Assembly: GCF_900142535.1 (NCBI RefSeq)
Contig: NZ_FRBE01000008.1
Location: 1-64,000, forward strand
Length of the DNA: 64,000 nt
Source: Fibrobacter sp. UWEL
GTDB lineage: Bacteria; Fibrobacterota; Fibrobacteria; Fibrobacterales; Fibrobacteraceae
Reading direction: 5' to 3'
Both the position numbers and the translations under genes were made by a program. The notes beneath the pieces were generated by a model. The model saw nothing but the letters and a program-made list of their open reading frames with translations, was not told the origin of the DNA and did not search any database. Below are positions 49,407-58,041 of the stretch, one piece after another. Position 1 is the stretch's first letter. The number at the start of each line of letters is the position of its first letter.

Positions 49407-50192
49407 ATGCGCTTGAACGCCTGGGTTTCGGGCGGTGTTTTTCTGTGCCTTTTCCTAGGGTTACTGGCTTGCCTTACGGGCTGCGAAGAAATTGAAGAGG
49501 AAAAACCTTGGATTCAGGTTGAGCGCCCTGATATGCTTTTCACGGACACCACCTTGATGGATAGCTACGACAAGGGTGTTCTTGCCTGGAAATTGAAGAC
49601 GGCCTACCTGGAACGCTGGGGCAACAAGGACCTGGTGTTTGTTCGCCCGGTGCTGGTGGATATTTACGATTCCCTGGGGGAACGTACGGCATTTTTGCGT
49701 GCGGATTCCGGCCGGATGGATATGAAGTTTACCTACGTCCACGCTTATGGCCATGTGTATGCCTTGACTCCCAAGGGCGCATCTGTACGCTCCGACTCCT
49801 TGATCTGGGACAAGAAGGATAATCACGTCCGTACGGATAGTTACGTTCGCGTGGTCAGCGAAGATGGCGACGTGCTTCAGGGTAAGGGTTTCATTAGCGA
49901 CGCCCAGTTGGACAACTGGCGCATTCTTTCCAACGTCACGGGTATTTTTCAGGATGCGGCCAAGCGCCTGAAGGACGAAGACCAGAAGGAAGCGGAAGAA
50001 ATCGAGAATCGCAATCGGGCTGCGCAGTCACCGCCGAAGCCTGCTCCCAAGCCGGCGCCTTCCTCTAGTGAATCGTCCAAGGAAGAGCCGAAAAAGGATG
50101 TTCAGGCGGACAATGCACCGTCTCATCAGCCGTTCCATAATTTGCGTCGCGCGGGCAATCGACCTCCTGCAAAGAAAGCGGAGGGCAACTGA
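49407..50192 (+). CDS. lptC: LptC-like LPS-export lipoprotein
   Basis: 261 residues from the ATG at 49407; a GTG at 49380 would add nine residues but lies in the promoter-like motif. The hydrophobic N-terminus ends CLTGCEE, a lipobox, where E. coli LptC has a plain membrane anchor. The LptC core (DMLFTDTTLMDSYDKGVLAW, VHAYGHVYALTPKGASVRSD) shows the beta-jellyroll repeats. The Pro/Ser/Glu-rich C-terminal ~65 residues are extra. It carries LPS from the LptBFG transporter to LptA in the periplasm. The assignment rests strongly on gene order: lptC, lptA-like, lptB and rpoN are packed together. Confidence 0.82.
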   Translation: MRLNAWVSGGVFLCLFLGLLACLTGCEEIEEEKPWIQVERPDMLFTDTTLMDSYDKGVLAWKLKTAYLERWGNKDLVFVRPVLVDIYDSLGERTAFLRADSGRMDMKFTYVHAYGHVYALTPKGASVRSDSLIWDKKDNHVRTDSYVRVVSEDGDVLQGKGFISDAQLDNWRILSNVTGIFQDAAKRLKDEDQKEAEEIENRNRAAQSPPKPAPKPAPSSSESSKEEPKKDVQADNAPSHQPFHNLRRAGNRPPAKKAEGN

Positions 50193-51715
50193 TGAATGGT
50201 TTATTCCTCAGGAACTTTCTGCTAGTATTTTTGACGAGCCTGCTTGTGCTTTCTGGAGAGGCACTTGCACAGAAGTCTCCTTTAATCATGAAGCATGCGG
50301 ATAGCCTTGCGGTGGCCCGCAAGCGCGGTTCCCTCCTGCTGCAGGGCCGAGTTCATTTTATTCACGATAGCGTAAACGTCAAGACCCAACGCGCCACCTG
50401 GAACAAGGACGGCGAAGTGGTTTCCTGCGAAGGCGGTTTCCTGTTTACCCATCCGTCGGGTTGGATTGATGCTAACCAGGGCGTCTACCAGAAAAAGAAG
50501 GGCGTTGCCTCCGCTACGGGAGATGTTCACGCCGGGGATTCCGCCCGCACTTATTACGCTACCGGCGAGTATGTGGTTTACGATAAGGAAAACGAAGTCC
50601 TGACCATGCCGGATAAGCCCAGGCTGTATTACTACGACAAGAAGGACTCTGTCAAAAACGGCAAGACGGAAACCACCGTAGATACGGTGACGGTAATAGC
50701 AAGGCGTATTGTCTACAACAAGAAGGATTCCTTTGCGGAAGCTCATGGGGATGCGTCCATCACCCATAAGGACGTGTCCATCAAGGCAGACGAAATGACT
50801 TACGACCGTAAGGCGGATTATGCCCGCGGGGTGGGACATGTGGTGATTCATCACGACTCCGTGACGGTGTATGCCGACCGCATGAACTACAACAAGAAGG
50901 ACGATTTTGCGGAAGCGTTTAACAACGTGAAGGTGACGCAGGAAGACATGGTGGTGACTTGCGATACGGGCTATTTCGATCGCAAGAATAACTGGATGTC
51001 CATGAAGGGGCACCCCAAATGCGAATTGAAAAATTATAACCTGACGGGAGACTCCATTTTCCTGACCCTGGATTCTACGGGGAAGACCTTGAAGAGCGCT
51101 CTGGTGATTCGCAATGCCCACGGCCTCCAGCAGGAAGATGCCAAGAAGGGAAATCCTGGCAGCGTGACGGAAGCTTTTGGCGACACGCTGTATGCCCAGT
51201 TTGACGGCAACAAGATTGAACGCCTATACGTGAACTTGAATGCCCGCGGATTCTTCTACGAGAAGGACCTTGAAAGCTACCGCAACAACATGAATGGCGA
51301 TCGTCTAGACATGTACTTTGAAAAGGGCAAGATGCATCACGCCATTGTTTCTGGAAAGGCCCAAAGCACTTATTATTACGTGAAGAAGGATCGCTCTGTG
51401 GCAGGGCGTAACGAGGCTGCCGGCGATACCATCTTCATCAAGTTCGACCCGCGAAAGAATGCTGTAAAGACATTGCGCATGTTGGGTGGATCTTCTACTC
51501 CTTCCAGTGGCCGCTATGTGGACATGGAAAAGGAAAACAAGAAAAAGAACGATATGACCGAGAAGAAGGATTTGACAGAATCCATCTCTAAGGACGATAA
51601 AGCCAATGGGGATACTTCTGCGAAAAAGTCCAAATCCATGAAAGACTTGTTCAAGGCTCAAAAGGAAAAGAAGGCTTTGGAACGGAAGGCTCAGGAACAG
51701 GAGAGCAAGAAATGA
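50192..51715 (+). CDS. lptA: LptA/OstA-like periplasmic LPS transport protein (long form)
   Basis: 507 residues; signal peptide ends [11 protein letters not shown]. At least three OstA repeats are readable ([58 protein letters not shown]), the beta-jellyroll that forms the periplasmic LPS bridge. E. coli LptA is 185 residues, so this is a multi-repeat version of a size between LptA and LptD. The Lys/Glu-rich C-terminal ~70 residues are probably coiled or disordered. Overlaps lptC by 1 nt (TGATG) and lptB by 4 nt (ATGA). Confidence 0.85.
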   Translation: MNGLFLRNFLLVFLTSLLVLSGEALAQKSPLIMKHADSLAVARKRGSLLLQGRVHFIHDSVNVKTQRATWNKDGEVVSCEGGFLFTHPSGWIDANQGVYQKKKGVASATGDVHAGDSARTYYATGEYVVYDKENEVLTMPDKPRLYYYDKKDSVKNGKTETTVDTVTVIARRIVYNKKDSFAEAHGDASITHKDVSIKADEMTYDRKADYARGVGHVVIHHDSVTVYADRMNYNKKDDFAEAFNNVKVTQEDMVVTCDTGYFDRKNNWMSMKGHPKCELKNYNLTGDSIFLTLDSTGKTLKSALVIRNAHGLQQEDAKKGNPGSVTEAFGDTLYAQFDGNKIERLYVNLNARGFFYEKDLESYRNNMNGDRLDMYFEKGKMHHAIVSGKAQSTYYYVKKDRSVAGRNEAAGDTIFIKFDPRKNAVKTLRMLGGSSTPSSGRYVDMEKENKKKNDMTEKKDLTESISKDDKANGDTSAKKSKSMKDLFKAQKEKKALERKAQEQESKK

Positions 51716-52449
51716 AAAACATTGTAAGTACCATTCGTACCGAGAAATTGCGTAAGGTTTATGGTGGTCGCCAGGTGGTGAGCGATGTTTCCATCCGTGT
51801 CTCCCAAGGTGAAATCGTTGGACTTCTCGGCCCTAACGGTGCCGGCAAGACTACGTCCTTCTACATGATTGTGGGCATGGTTCGTCCGGAATCCGGCCAT
51901 ATCTTTCTGGATGATATTGAGGTGACGGACAAGCCTATGTACAAGCGCGCCCGCCTGGGTATTGGATATCTCCCTCAGGAAGCTTCCATCTTCCGTAAGC
52001 TTACGGTGGAAGAGAACATTATGGCGATTCTTGAAACTCAGGACATGAAGCGCGCCCAGCGTAAGACCCGCCTGGAAGAATTGCTGGAAGAATTCAAGAT
52101 CACCCACATTCGAAAGACCAAGTCCATGAGTTGCTCCGGTGGTGAACGCCGCCGTCTGGAAATCGCCCGCGCTCTGGCTTCGGATCCTTCGTTCCTCCTG
52201 CTGGATGAACCTTTCGCAGGTATTGACCCTATTGCCGTTGCGGACATCCAGTCCATTATTTCGGGACTTCGCGACAAGGGTATGGGTGTGTTGATTACGG
52301 ACCATAACGTTCGTGAAACTCTTTCCATTACGGATCGCGCTTACATTATGTACAAGAGCCAGGTGCTGACGGAAGGTTCTTCTGAATATCTGGCCAACGA
52401 TCCCGAGGCAAGACGAATTTATCTGGGCGATAGCTTTAAATTGGATTAA
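51712..52449 (+). CDS. lptB: LPS export ABC transporter ATP-binding protein
   Basis: 245 residues with all ABC ATPase motifs: Walker [14 protein letters not shown]-loop [17 protein letters not shown] (LptB-specific), signature [16 protein letters not shown], Walker [14 protein letters not shown], and the switch His in [11 protein letters not shown]. It powers extraction of LPS from the inner membrane with LptF/LptG, which are not in this window. Length and motifs are near-identical to family norms. The rpoN gene follows 9 nt later, as in proteobacteria. Confidence 0.97.
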   Translation: MKNIVSTIRTEKLRKVYGGRQVVSDVSIRVSQGEIVGLLGPNGAGKTTSFYMIVGMVRPESGHIFLDDIEVTDKPMYKRARLGIGYLPQEASIFRKLTVEENIMAILETQDMKRAQRKTRLEELLEEFKITHIRKTKSMSCSGGERRRLEIARALASDPSFLLLDEPFAGIDPIAVADIQSIISGLRDKGMGVLITDHNVRETLSITDRAYIMYKSQVLTEGSSEYLANDPEARRIYLGDSFKLD

Positions 52450-52458
52450 GGTGTTTGT

Positions 52459-54096
52459 ATGGATATCGGTTTAAATGTCGGAATGAAGACGGGTCTGGAA
52501 CAGACCCTATCGCCTACCATGATTCTGGGGGTCACTATCCTCCAGAAGACTTCCATGGAACTGGAAACTGCCATCCGTGACGAGCTGGAAACGAACCCCT
52601 TGCTGGAAGTGGATGAATCCGTTTCTGACGAAGACCGCGAGGTTCGCGAAAGTGAACTGGACGGTAACGACGTCAACGATGATTATGAAAGTCGCGGAGA
52701 CTCCTTGGACGGTGGCGACTCTATGGATGATTCCGACCGCGGTGCCCTGGATATGGGCGGCGACTTCGACGATTATGGTAGCGACCGCCTGGGGGATGGA
52801 ACCCGCGAAGACGACGCTTCCTTTAACGAAGTGAACATGATGAGGGAATCCCCCGACGAAGAGTGGGACCGTCCCATCAAGGATTTTGGAAAGCCTCTCC
52901 AGGAACAGCTGGAAGATCAGCTGGGTATCTGGAAGGGCACCAGCAAGCTGTTTGAAGACCTGGCGGAAAACGGCTGCGACGAGGCACACTTCCGCGAGCT
53001 GGTGAAGTACATCATCAGCTCTGTGGACGAAGACGGCTTCCTGTCCAGCTGCGATGAAGACAAGGTTTGCGGTATCAATTCCTCCGACAAGTTTATCGTT
53101 GAAATTGAACGAGTCATTCGTGGTGAATTGGAACTGACGGAAGAATCTGTATCCCTTCCGGTTCACGAGGCATTCCATGTGCTTCACGGATTTTCCCCCA
53201 GCGGTGTTGGCGCTCGCAACCAGCGTGAATGTTTCCTGATCCAGGCCAATCGTATTCCTGGTTTCCCTGTGCTGGGAATCAAGATTCTGGAAAGCTGTTA
53301 CGATGACCTGCTGGCCTTGCGTTACGCTAAAATTGGAAAGACCTTAGGTGTCTCCACGGAAGAAGTACAGGCAGCTGTTCGTGCTTTCGCCCGACTGAGT
53401 CCCCATCCGGGTTTCCAGGTAGCTCGCGTTCCTGCCCATACCATTTCTGTGGACTTGAAGCTTGAAGAAAAGAACGGTAAGCTGGATGTGAAATCCGTAC
53501 GTTCTTCTAACAGCAGGCTTCGCGTGAACTCCACCTACAAGGCTCTGGCCAATAGCAAGAGTGCTTCCAAGGAAGATAAGGCTTACATTCGTGCCCACGT
53601 TGCCAAGGCGGAAGAATTCATCAAGGCCATCAACAATCGCTACTCCACCATGGAGTTGGTCATGAAGGAAATTCTCAAGCGCCAGAAAGATTTCTTTACC
53701 AAGGGACCGGCGTTCCTGAAGCCCATGGTGCTGCAGGACATTGCTGATGTGATCGGCAAGGATGTGAGTACGGTAAACCGCGTGACCAACGGCAAGTTTG
53801 TGGATACGCCCTATGGCATTTTTGAGTTGAAGCGTTTCTTCACCTCTGGCATTAAGCAGAAGGCTACCGCCGGCGCGGATGGTTCCGCAGAAGGTGCCGA
53901 AGAGGTGGTGGGCTCCGCTCAGGTCATTGACGCCATGAAGAAGATGATCGAAGAGGAAAATAAGAAGAAGCCTCTTTCCGATCAGGCTATTTCTGACAAG
54001 CTAGCGGAAATGGGTATGAAGGTGGCTCGCCGTACGGTGGCCAAGTACCGCGAAAACGTCCTGCACGTTTTGACTGCAAGCCAACGTAAACAATGA
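52459..54096 (+). CDS. rpoN: RNA polymerase sigma-54 factor
   Basis: 545 residues. Region I (LEQTLSPTMILGVTILQKTSMELETAI) binds activators; an acidic region II (~55-135) is long. The core-binding region includes GVGARNQRECFLIQ. The HTH lies around VLQDIADVIGKDVSTVNRVTNGK, and the RpoN box ARRTVAKYRE is complete near residue 525. It directs polymerase to -24/-12 promoters that need enhancer-binding ATPases. Possible targets in this window are 12937 and 49380. In many bacteria hpf follows directly; here 948 bp of repeats intervene. Confidence 0.97.
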   Translation: MDIGLNVGMKTGLEQTLSPTMILGVTILQKTSMELETAIRDELETNPLLEVDESVSDEDREVRESELDGNDVNDDYESRGDSLDGGDSMDDSDRGALDMGGDFDDYGSDRLGDGTREDDASFNEVNMMRESPDEEWDRPIKDFGKPLQEQLEDQLGIWKGTSKLFEDLAENGCDEAHFRELVKYIISSVDEDGFLSSCDEDKVCGINSSDKFIVEIERVIRGELELTEESVSLPVHEAFHVLHGFSPSGVGARNQRECFLIQANRIPGFPVLGIKILESCYDDLLALRYAKIGKTLGVSTEEVQAAVRAFARLSPHPGFQVARVPAHTISVDLKLEEKNGKLDVKSVRSSNSRLRVNSTYKALANSKSASKEDKAYIRAHVAKAEEFIKAINNRYSTMELVMKEILKRQKDFFTKGPAFLKPMVLQDIADVIGKDVSTVNRVTNGKFVDTPYGIFELKRFFTSGIKQKATAGADGSAEGAEEVVGSAQVIDAMKKMIEEENKKKPLSDQAISDKLAEMGMKVARRTVAKYRENVLHVLTASQRKQ

Positions 54097-54157
54097 TGAC
54101 GCAAGGGGACTCTGTCCCCCTGGACCCCCTTTATTAAGATGCAGAGGGGTTGCCACC

Positions 54158-54251
54158 CCTCTGGACTCCCCACTCGCTCACGTCGCTATCACAGGCTTTG
54201 CCTGTTCAGCTAGCTCCCTCGTGTTTGAGGGGCGCTGAAGCGCCTCCTCAA
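54158..54251. repeat. 94-bp direct repeat, copy 1
   Basis: Starts CCTCTGGACTCCCC and ends CGCCTCCTCAA; repeated at 54328-54421 with a single mismatch (ACAGGCTT here, ACAGACTT there). The right end forms the hairpin TTTGAGG-GGCGC-TGAA-GCGCC-TCCTCAA. Both copies are preceded at some distance by GATGCAGAGGGG. Confidence 0.9.
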
Positions 54252-54327
54252 GAGATGCAGAGGGGCTACTGCACGTCCACAAAGTGGATAATTCTCACTA
54301 AGGGCTAAAGCCCTAAGTGTTCATTTA

Positions 54328-54421
54328 CCTCTGGACTCCCCACTCGCTCACGTCGCTATCACAGACTTTGCCTGTTCAGCTAGCTCCCTCGTGTTTGAGG
54401 GGCGCTGAAGCGCCTCCTCAA
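54328..54421. repeat. 94-bp direct repeat, copy 2
   Basis: 170 bp after copy 1, one mismatch. The near identity suggests a recent tandem duplication of a 170-bp unit. Confidence 0.9.
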
Positions 54422-54465
54422 AGGTTGTGGGGTTGGTTCGACTAACTTCCGCAGGACGCGTTTAT

Positions 54466-54825
54466 AGTATGAATTTGCCGGTTGTTGCTGATTCATACTA
54501 GCTTATTGTGTAATGCAAGGTCTTTTGATTGTTTTGCTAGGATGAAAACGCCTAGTGGTGGCTTTTCGTCCTATCTCAGGGAGCTCGAACGGTGGGGGAC
54601 TAGTATGAATTTGCTTAAAGTCGCGGATTTGCACTATGATTTTTAGCTTGTGTGTAATTTGTCCTCGGAAAGACTAGTGCGAATTCTTCCAAAATGTGAA
54701 ATTCGTACTAGTTCTCTGTGACGATCCAACTATTATACCCTCGCAACTAGTGCAAATTTGGAAAAATCCCAAAATTCATCCTAGTCGCCGTAGTGCGAAT
54801 TTGCTTGTAATCTCGCTTTTGCACT
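54466..54825. repeat. Array of six related imperfect palindromes
   Basis: Six 35-40-bp inverted repeats share half-sites close to CTAGTRYRAATTT: 54466-54500 (perfect 10-bp arms TAGTATGAAT/ATTCATACTA), 54537-54573, 54601-54636, 54673-54712 (12-bp arms, one mismatch), 54747-54784 and 54791-54825. Centres are 43-74 bp apart. Loops and spacers are not conserved. No gene is visible. Each could be a hairpin in RNA or a cruciform/dimer-binding site in DNA. Confidence 0.8.
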
Positions 54826-54887
54826 AGGATTTCTGAAAAGCGCCACCTCAAAGGTTTGTAATTTCTCCTCAAATGCTTTTTTTTGCA

Positions 54888-54942
54888 GGTTTTCGCCCAC
54901 TGGCGAGACTGTTCCAAGTTGGAATAGCGGGCGGACGAAAAA
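54888..54942. other. Extended hairpin between palindrome array and hpf
   Basis: TTTTCGCCC ... GGGCGGACGAAAA close an outer stem, with the inner stem CTGTTCCAA-GT-TGGAATAG. No T-run follows on the plus strand. It may be a structured RNA, terminator or processing site. Confidence 0.5.
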
Positions 54943-54981
54943 TTTGTATGTAAACGTACTCTTTCCCGGAAAAAAGATGTA

Positions 54982-55009
54982 TATACTCTAAACGTGGGAC
55001 GCGAGTCCC
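54982..55009 (+). promoter_or_regulatory. Promoter -10 and leader hairpin of hpf
   Basis: TATACT at 54982-54987 resembles a -10 box. The leader then carries GGGAC-GCGA-GTCCC (54995-55009, GNRA loop), and GGAGG precedes the ATG at 55045. Confidence 0.5.
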
Positions 55010-55044
55010 GGCAAGAATAACTTTTTTCTACGGAGGTTTTTACT

Positions 55045-55362
55045 ATGGATATTCAGTTTTCTGCTCGCCACTTTAACGCATCTGCAGGTCTCCAGGATCG
55101 TATTCAGGAAGAAATGGACAAACTCGCTAAGTTCTACCCGAATATCACCAGTGCTTCCGTTATCCTCGATCACGAAGTAGAACATCAGCGTCATTGCGAA
55201 ATTACTGTTAGCATCACTGGTTCTCAGGTCGTGGCTTCCGCTGACGAAGAAAATATGGGCAAGGCTGTGGATGTTACCCTTGAACGTATCAAGACTCAGC
55301 TGAAGAAGGCCAACGAAAAGCAGAATGACCATCGTGCACAGCCGATTTCTGACGTCGTTTAG
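55045..55362 (+). CDS. hpf: Ribosome hibernation-promoting factor
   Basis: 105 residues of the HPF/YfiA family (short form): MDIQFSARHFNASAGLQDRIQEEMDKLAKFY, HRAEITV-type strand (here HRHCEITVSITGSQV, shown as QRHCEITV), and the basic helix LERIKTQLKKANEK. It binds the ribosome decoding centre and silences translation in slow growth. GGAGG ribosome site. Leads an operon with hprK and mlaD. Confidence 0.94.
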   Translation: MDIQFSARHFNASAGLQDRIQEEMDKLAKFYPNITSASVILDHEVEHQRHCEITVSITGSQVVASADEENMGKAVDVTLERIKTQLKKANEKQNDHRAQPISDVV

Positions 55363-55396
55363 TTCTGTCTGGCCTGAAATTATATAATTTTAGACC

Positions 55397-56428
55397 ATGG
55401 CTGAATCAAGACTGAAAGATATTAAGATCCTGCATCGGGAACGACTCCTGGTGCGGGACTTTTTTTGTCGTTACGGCAAGGACCTGCAGATGGCCTGCCA
55501 TTCTTCGGACTCTAGCTTGGACGCTCCCATTGCGGAAAGCGGTATCCATCGCCCGGGCCTTGCCATGGCGGGTTACACTAAGGTATACAGTTCCCAGCAG
55601 ATCCAGGTAGTGGGCCATACGGAATGGAACTATCTGGAATCCATCGGTCACGAAGGCCGCGTCAAGGTCTTTGAAGGCCTTACGGAGTTTAAGGCTCCCA
55701 TGTGGGTGGTCACTCACGCCCAGAACCCTCATGCAGAACTGAGGGAAATGTGTGAACGCAAGGGTATTCCCCTGTTTTCTACCACCCTCCATACTTACGA
55801 ATTTATCAAGCTCTCCCAGCGAATCCTGGAAGAATTCTTTGCGCCCCATGCCATTATCCACGGAAGCCTTGTGGACGTGTATGGCGTCGGCATGCTTTAC
55901 ATTGGCGACAGCAACGTGGGTAAGTCCGAATGCGTGCTGGACCTGGTGGAAAGCGGCCACCGTATGGTCGCTGACGATGTGGTCCATATCAGTAACGTGG
56001 GTCGTTCCATTATCGGCCGCCCGGATCCCCTGATCAAGCACCATATGGAAATCCGCGGTGTAGGCATTCTGGATATCCGCTCCATGTTCGGTATCCACGC
56101 CATCCGCAAGCAGAAGAAGATTGAAGCTATCGTGGAGCTGCAGCAGTGGCGTCAGGATGGTTCCTATGACCGTACCGGCTTGAACGGTGCCGCCGAAGAA
56201 ATCATGGGTGTCAAGATCCCGAAGATTGTGATTCCCGTGGCGCCGGGCAAGAACCTGACCGTGATTTCCGAAGTCATCGCCATGAATATCCTCATGAAGA
56301 TGAACGGCCAGAACGTGGCAGAAGACTTTAACGAAGCCCTGATGCAGAAGATTAAGGCTAAGGCCAAGGGCGAGTATGTGGATGATTTGTTAGATTTCGA
56401 TCCGCAGAATTGGTCCTACTATGAATAG
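55397..56428 (+). CDS. hprK: HPr kinase/phosphorylase
   Basis: 343 residues. The N-terminal domain (~1-135) includes YTKVYSSQQIQVVGHTEWNYL. The kinase domain carries Walker A YIGDSNVGKSE near residue 170, the catalytic loop MVADDVVHIS, and the family signature MEIRGVGILDIRSMFG near 217. It phosphorylates or dephosphorylates Ser46 of HPr. In bacteria without a sugar PTS it is thought to serve nitrogen or carbon signalling with NPr-like proteins. Its position next to rpoN and hpf fits the ancestral rpoN-hpf-hprK/ptsN order. Overlaps the MCE gene by 8 nt. Confidence 0.95.
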   Translation: MAESRLKDIKILHRERLLVRDFFCRYGKDLQMACHSSDSSLDAPIAESGIHRPGLAMAGYTKVYSSQQIQVVGHTEWNYLESIGHEGRVKVFEGLTEFKAPMWVVTHAQNPHAELREMCERKGIPLFSTTLHTYEFIKLSQRILEEFFAPHAIIHGSLVDVYGVGMLYIGDSNVGKSECVLDLVESGHRMVADDVVHISNVGRSIIGRPDPLIKHHMEIRGVGILDIRSMFGIHAIRKQKKIEAIVELQQWRQDGSYDRTGLNGAAEEIMGVKIPKIVIPVAPGKNLTVISEVIAMNILMKMNGQNVAEDFNEALMQKIKAKAKGEYVDDLLDFDPQNWSYYE

Positions 56429-57335
56429 ATTTGTTCGACTGGTCAAGGAAAACGTACTTCCCTCCATTATCTTTACGATACTGGCGGTTTCTTGTGCTGG
56501 GGCGTGGTATTTCTTCCATCCGTCCAGCCCTTACCATCCTCGCTATTCCTTTGTGGTGTCCTACCAGGCAATTGGTACCCTGTCTCCCGGAAATCCCGTG
56601 GAAGTTCGCGGTATAAAGGCGGGCGAGATTACCAAGGTGCAGCTGACTGAGGATGCGGTGTACGTAACCGCCCGAGTCTATTCTACGGTGAAGATTCCCA
56701 AGAATTCCGAGTTCCGCCTGATTAACTCCGGCCTGATGGGTGAACGTGAAATGTGCATCCTGTCCGGCGATAGCGATCAGCTTATTTCCGATGGCGACAC
56801 CCTGGTGGGCCGTTACGACGAAGGCACTTCCGGCGTGTTCAAGAGCCTGACGGAAGCTTTTGACGACCTGACGGATATTCGAGATACCTTGAAGGCCCTC
56901 GTTGAGGCGGTCACGGAAGGGGATGCCGGCAAGCAGATCCAGCGAGTGATTACCAAGGGACAGAAGATTGTCCGCATGACCAAGAAAGACGTTAAGTCCT
57001 GGATGGGAGATGCGGAAAAACTGCTGGGGGACTTGGATAAATCCTTGACGGATGCTAAGGATATCATGAACAAGGCCATCGATAAGGGTGGGCCTAAGGT
57101 GGACCTACTCCAGGGTTATGTGGAACGTGTGGAAGTTCTCCTGAACCGTGTTGAAAAATCCGCTGACTGGGCCAGGTCTTTCCTGCAGAAGTTCGAGGAA
57201 AAGAACACCATAGGCTTGGTGATGGACCCGCAGGAGAAGCTTGCCAAGGAAATGGAAGCCCTGATGAAGGACACCGATGCCTTGTTTGAGGACATCCGAA
57301 AGAACAGTTTAAAGCTGAATGTAGACTTTTTCTAG
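56421..57335 (+). CDS. MCE/MlaD-domain lipid transport protein
   Basis: 304 residues. One N-terminal membrane anchor (VLPSIIFTILAVSCAGAWYFF), then the MCE domain at ~40-125 (YQAIGTLSPGNPVEVRGIKAGEITKVQL, INSGLMGEREMCI). The C-terminal ~170 residues form a long coiled helix (DDLTDIRDTLKALVEAV). MCE proteins ferry phospholipids between inner and outer membrane. The MlaE/MlaF partners are not in this window. It is the last gene of the hpf-hprK operon. Confidence 0.88.
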   Translation: MNRFVRLVKENVLPSIIFTILAVSCAGAWYFFHPSSPYHPRYSFVVSYQAIGTLSPGNPVEVRGIKAGEITKVQLTEDAVYVTARVYSTVKIPKNSEFRLINSGLMGEREMCILSGDSDQLISDGDTLVGRYDEGTSGVFKSLTEAFDDLTDIRDTLKALVEAVTEGDAGKQIQRVITKGQKIVRMTKKDVKSWMGDAEKLLGDLDKSLTDAKDIMNKAIDKGGPKVDLLQGYVERVEVLLNRVEKSADWARSFLQKFEEKNTIGLVMDPQEKLAKEMEALMKDTDALFEDIRKNSLKLNVDFF

Positions 57336-57433
57336 AATTTTTTTCGGGAAACGTGTCCTTTTTGTAAAAAAAAAGTTATTTATCACTCTATTAGTACAAG
57401 TGAACGATTTTCCCCTTTAAAAAGGAGTTAACC

Positions 57434-57904
57434 ATGGCTGAAAAGAAACCTGTGAAGATGAGCGATGCCGACCTCAAGTTTTTCGAAGATATGCTGATCG
57501 AAAAGCGCCGCGAACTGGTGAACGCCCAGAGCGAAAATGAAAAGGCTGAAACTTTCAAGAGCCAGGTGCAGGCTGGTGACGGTGGCGAATCCAATAGCGC
57601 TGACCTGGCAACCGACTATAACGCCCTGGAAACCAACTTCTCCCTGGCTGCTCGTGAAGGTAAGTACCTGGTGTATCTGGAAGAAGCCCTGAAGCGTATC
57701 AAGAAGGGTACTTTCGGTGTTTGCAAGGTTTGCGGTGAACTCATTCCCAAGCCCCGCCTGATGGCAGTGCCTACTGCTACCAAGTGCGTGAACTGTAAGG
57801 AAGAAACCAAGCGCAAGGAACGTGAAGACAGCCGTCTTGAAATGGCTCGCCTCATGGCCGAAGAACAGCGCCGCGAAATGATGAAGAAGAACGCTGGCCG
57901 TTAA
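57434..57904 (+). CDS. DksA/TraR-family zinc-finger protein
   Basis: 156 residues. An N-terminal helical hairpin (FFEDMLIEKRRELVNAQSENE) and a C-terminal C4 zinc finger (CKVCGELIPKPRLMAVPTA, then KCVNCK) match DksA/TraR. GESNSADLATDYNALE fills the place of the DksA tip acidic residues. It binds the RNA polymerase secondary channel and would adjust transcription, classically with ppGpp. The Glu/Arg-rich C-terminal tail is ~25 residues longer than the finger. AAAAAGGAG ribosome site. Confidence 0.9.
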   Translation: MAEKKPVKMSDADLKFFEDMLIEKRRELVNAQSENEKAETFKSQVQAGDGGESNSADLATDYNALETNFSLAAREGKYLVYLEEALKRIKKGTFGVCKVCGELIPKPRLMAVPTATKCVNCKEETKRKEREDSRLEMARLMAEEQRREMMKKNAGR

Positions 57905-57947
57905 TTCTTATTATGATGCAAGGGGGTTGCACCCCCTTGGAACCCCT

Positions 57948-57997
57948 AAAAAAGAAGCCGCCTTCACAAACGAAGTTTGTTTGGCGGCTTCTTTTTT
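57948..57997. terminator. Bidirectional terminator after the DksA-like gene
   Basis: AAAAAAGAAGCCGCC and GGCGGCTTCTTTTTT form a 15-bp perfect stem over an inner TTCACAAACGAAGTTTGTTT loop. It works in both directions and also serves the convergent hydrolase gene. Confidence 0.92.
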
Positions 57998-58026
57998 GTT
58001 TGAGGGGCGCTGAAGCGCCTCCTCAA
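57998..58026. repeat. Partial copy of the 94-bp repeat hairpin end
   Basis: GTTTGAGGGGCGCTGAAGCG...CCTCAA, identical to the right end of the repeats at 54251 and 54421; shows this hairpin is a unit dispersed on its own. Confidence 0.85.
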
Positions 58027-58041
58027 AGTGGAATTCGTGAA

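Noticed and set aside
54466-54825. CRISPR array
   Set aside because: Units are palindromes of changing sequence without a constant direct repeat or uniform spacers, and no cas genes are near.
54888-54942. Rho-independent terminator of rpoN
   Set aside because: Stable stem but no T-run after it and 790 bp away from rpoN; kept only as an unexplained hairpin.
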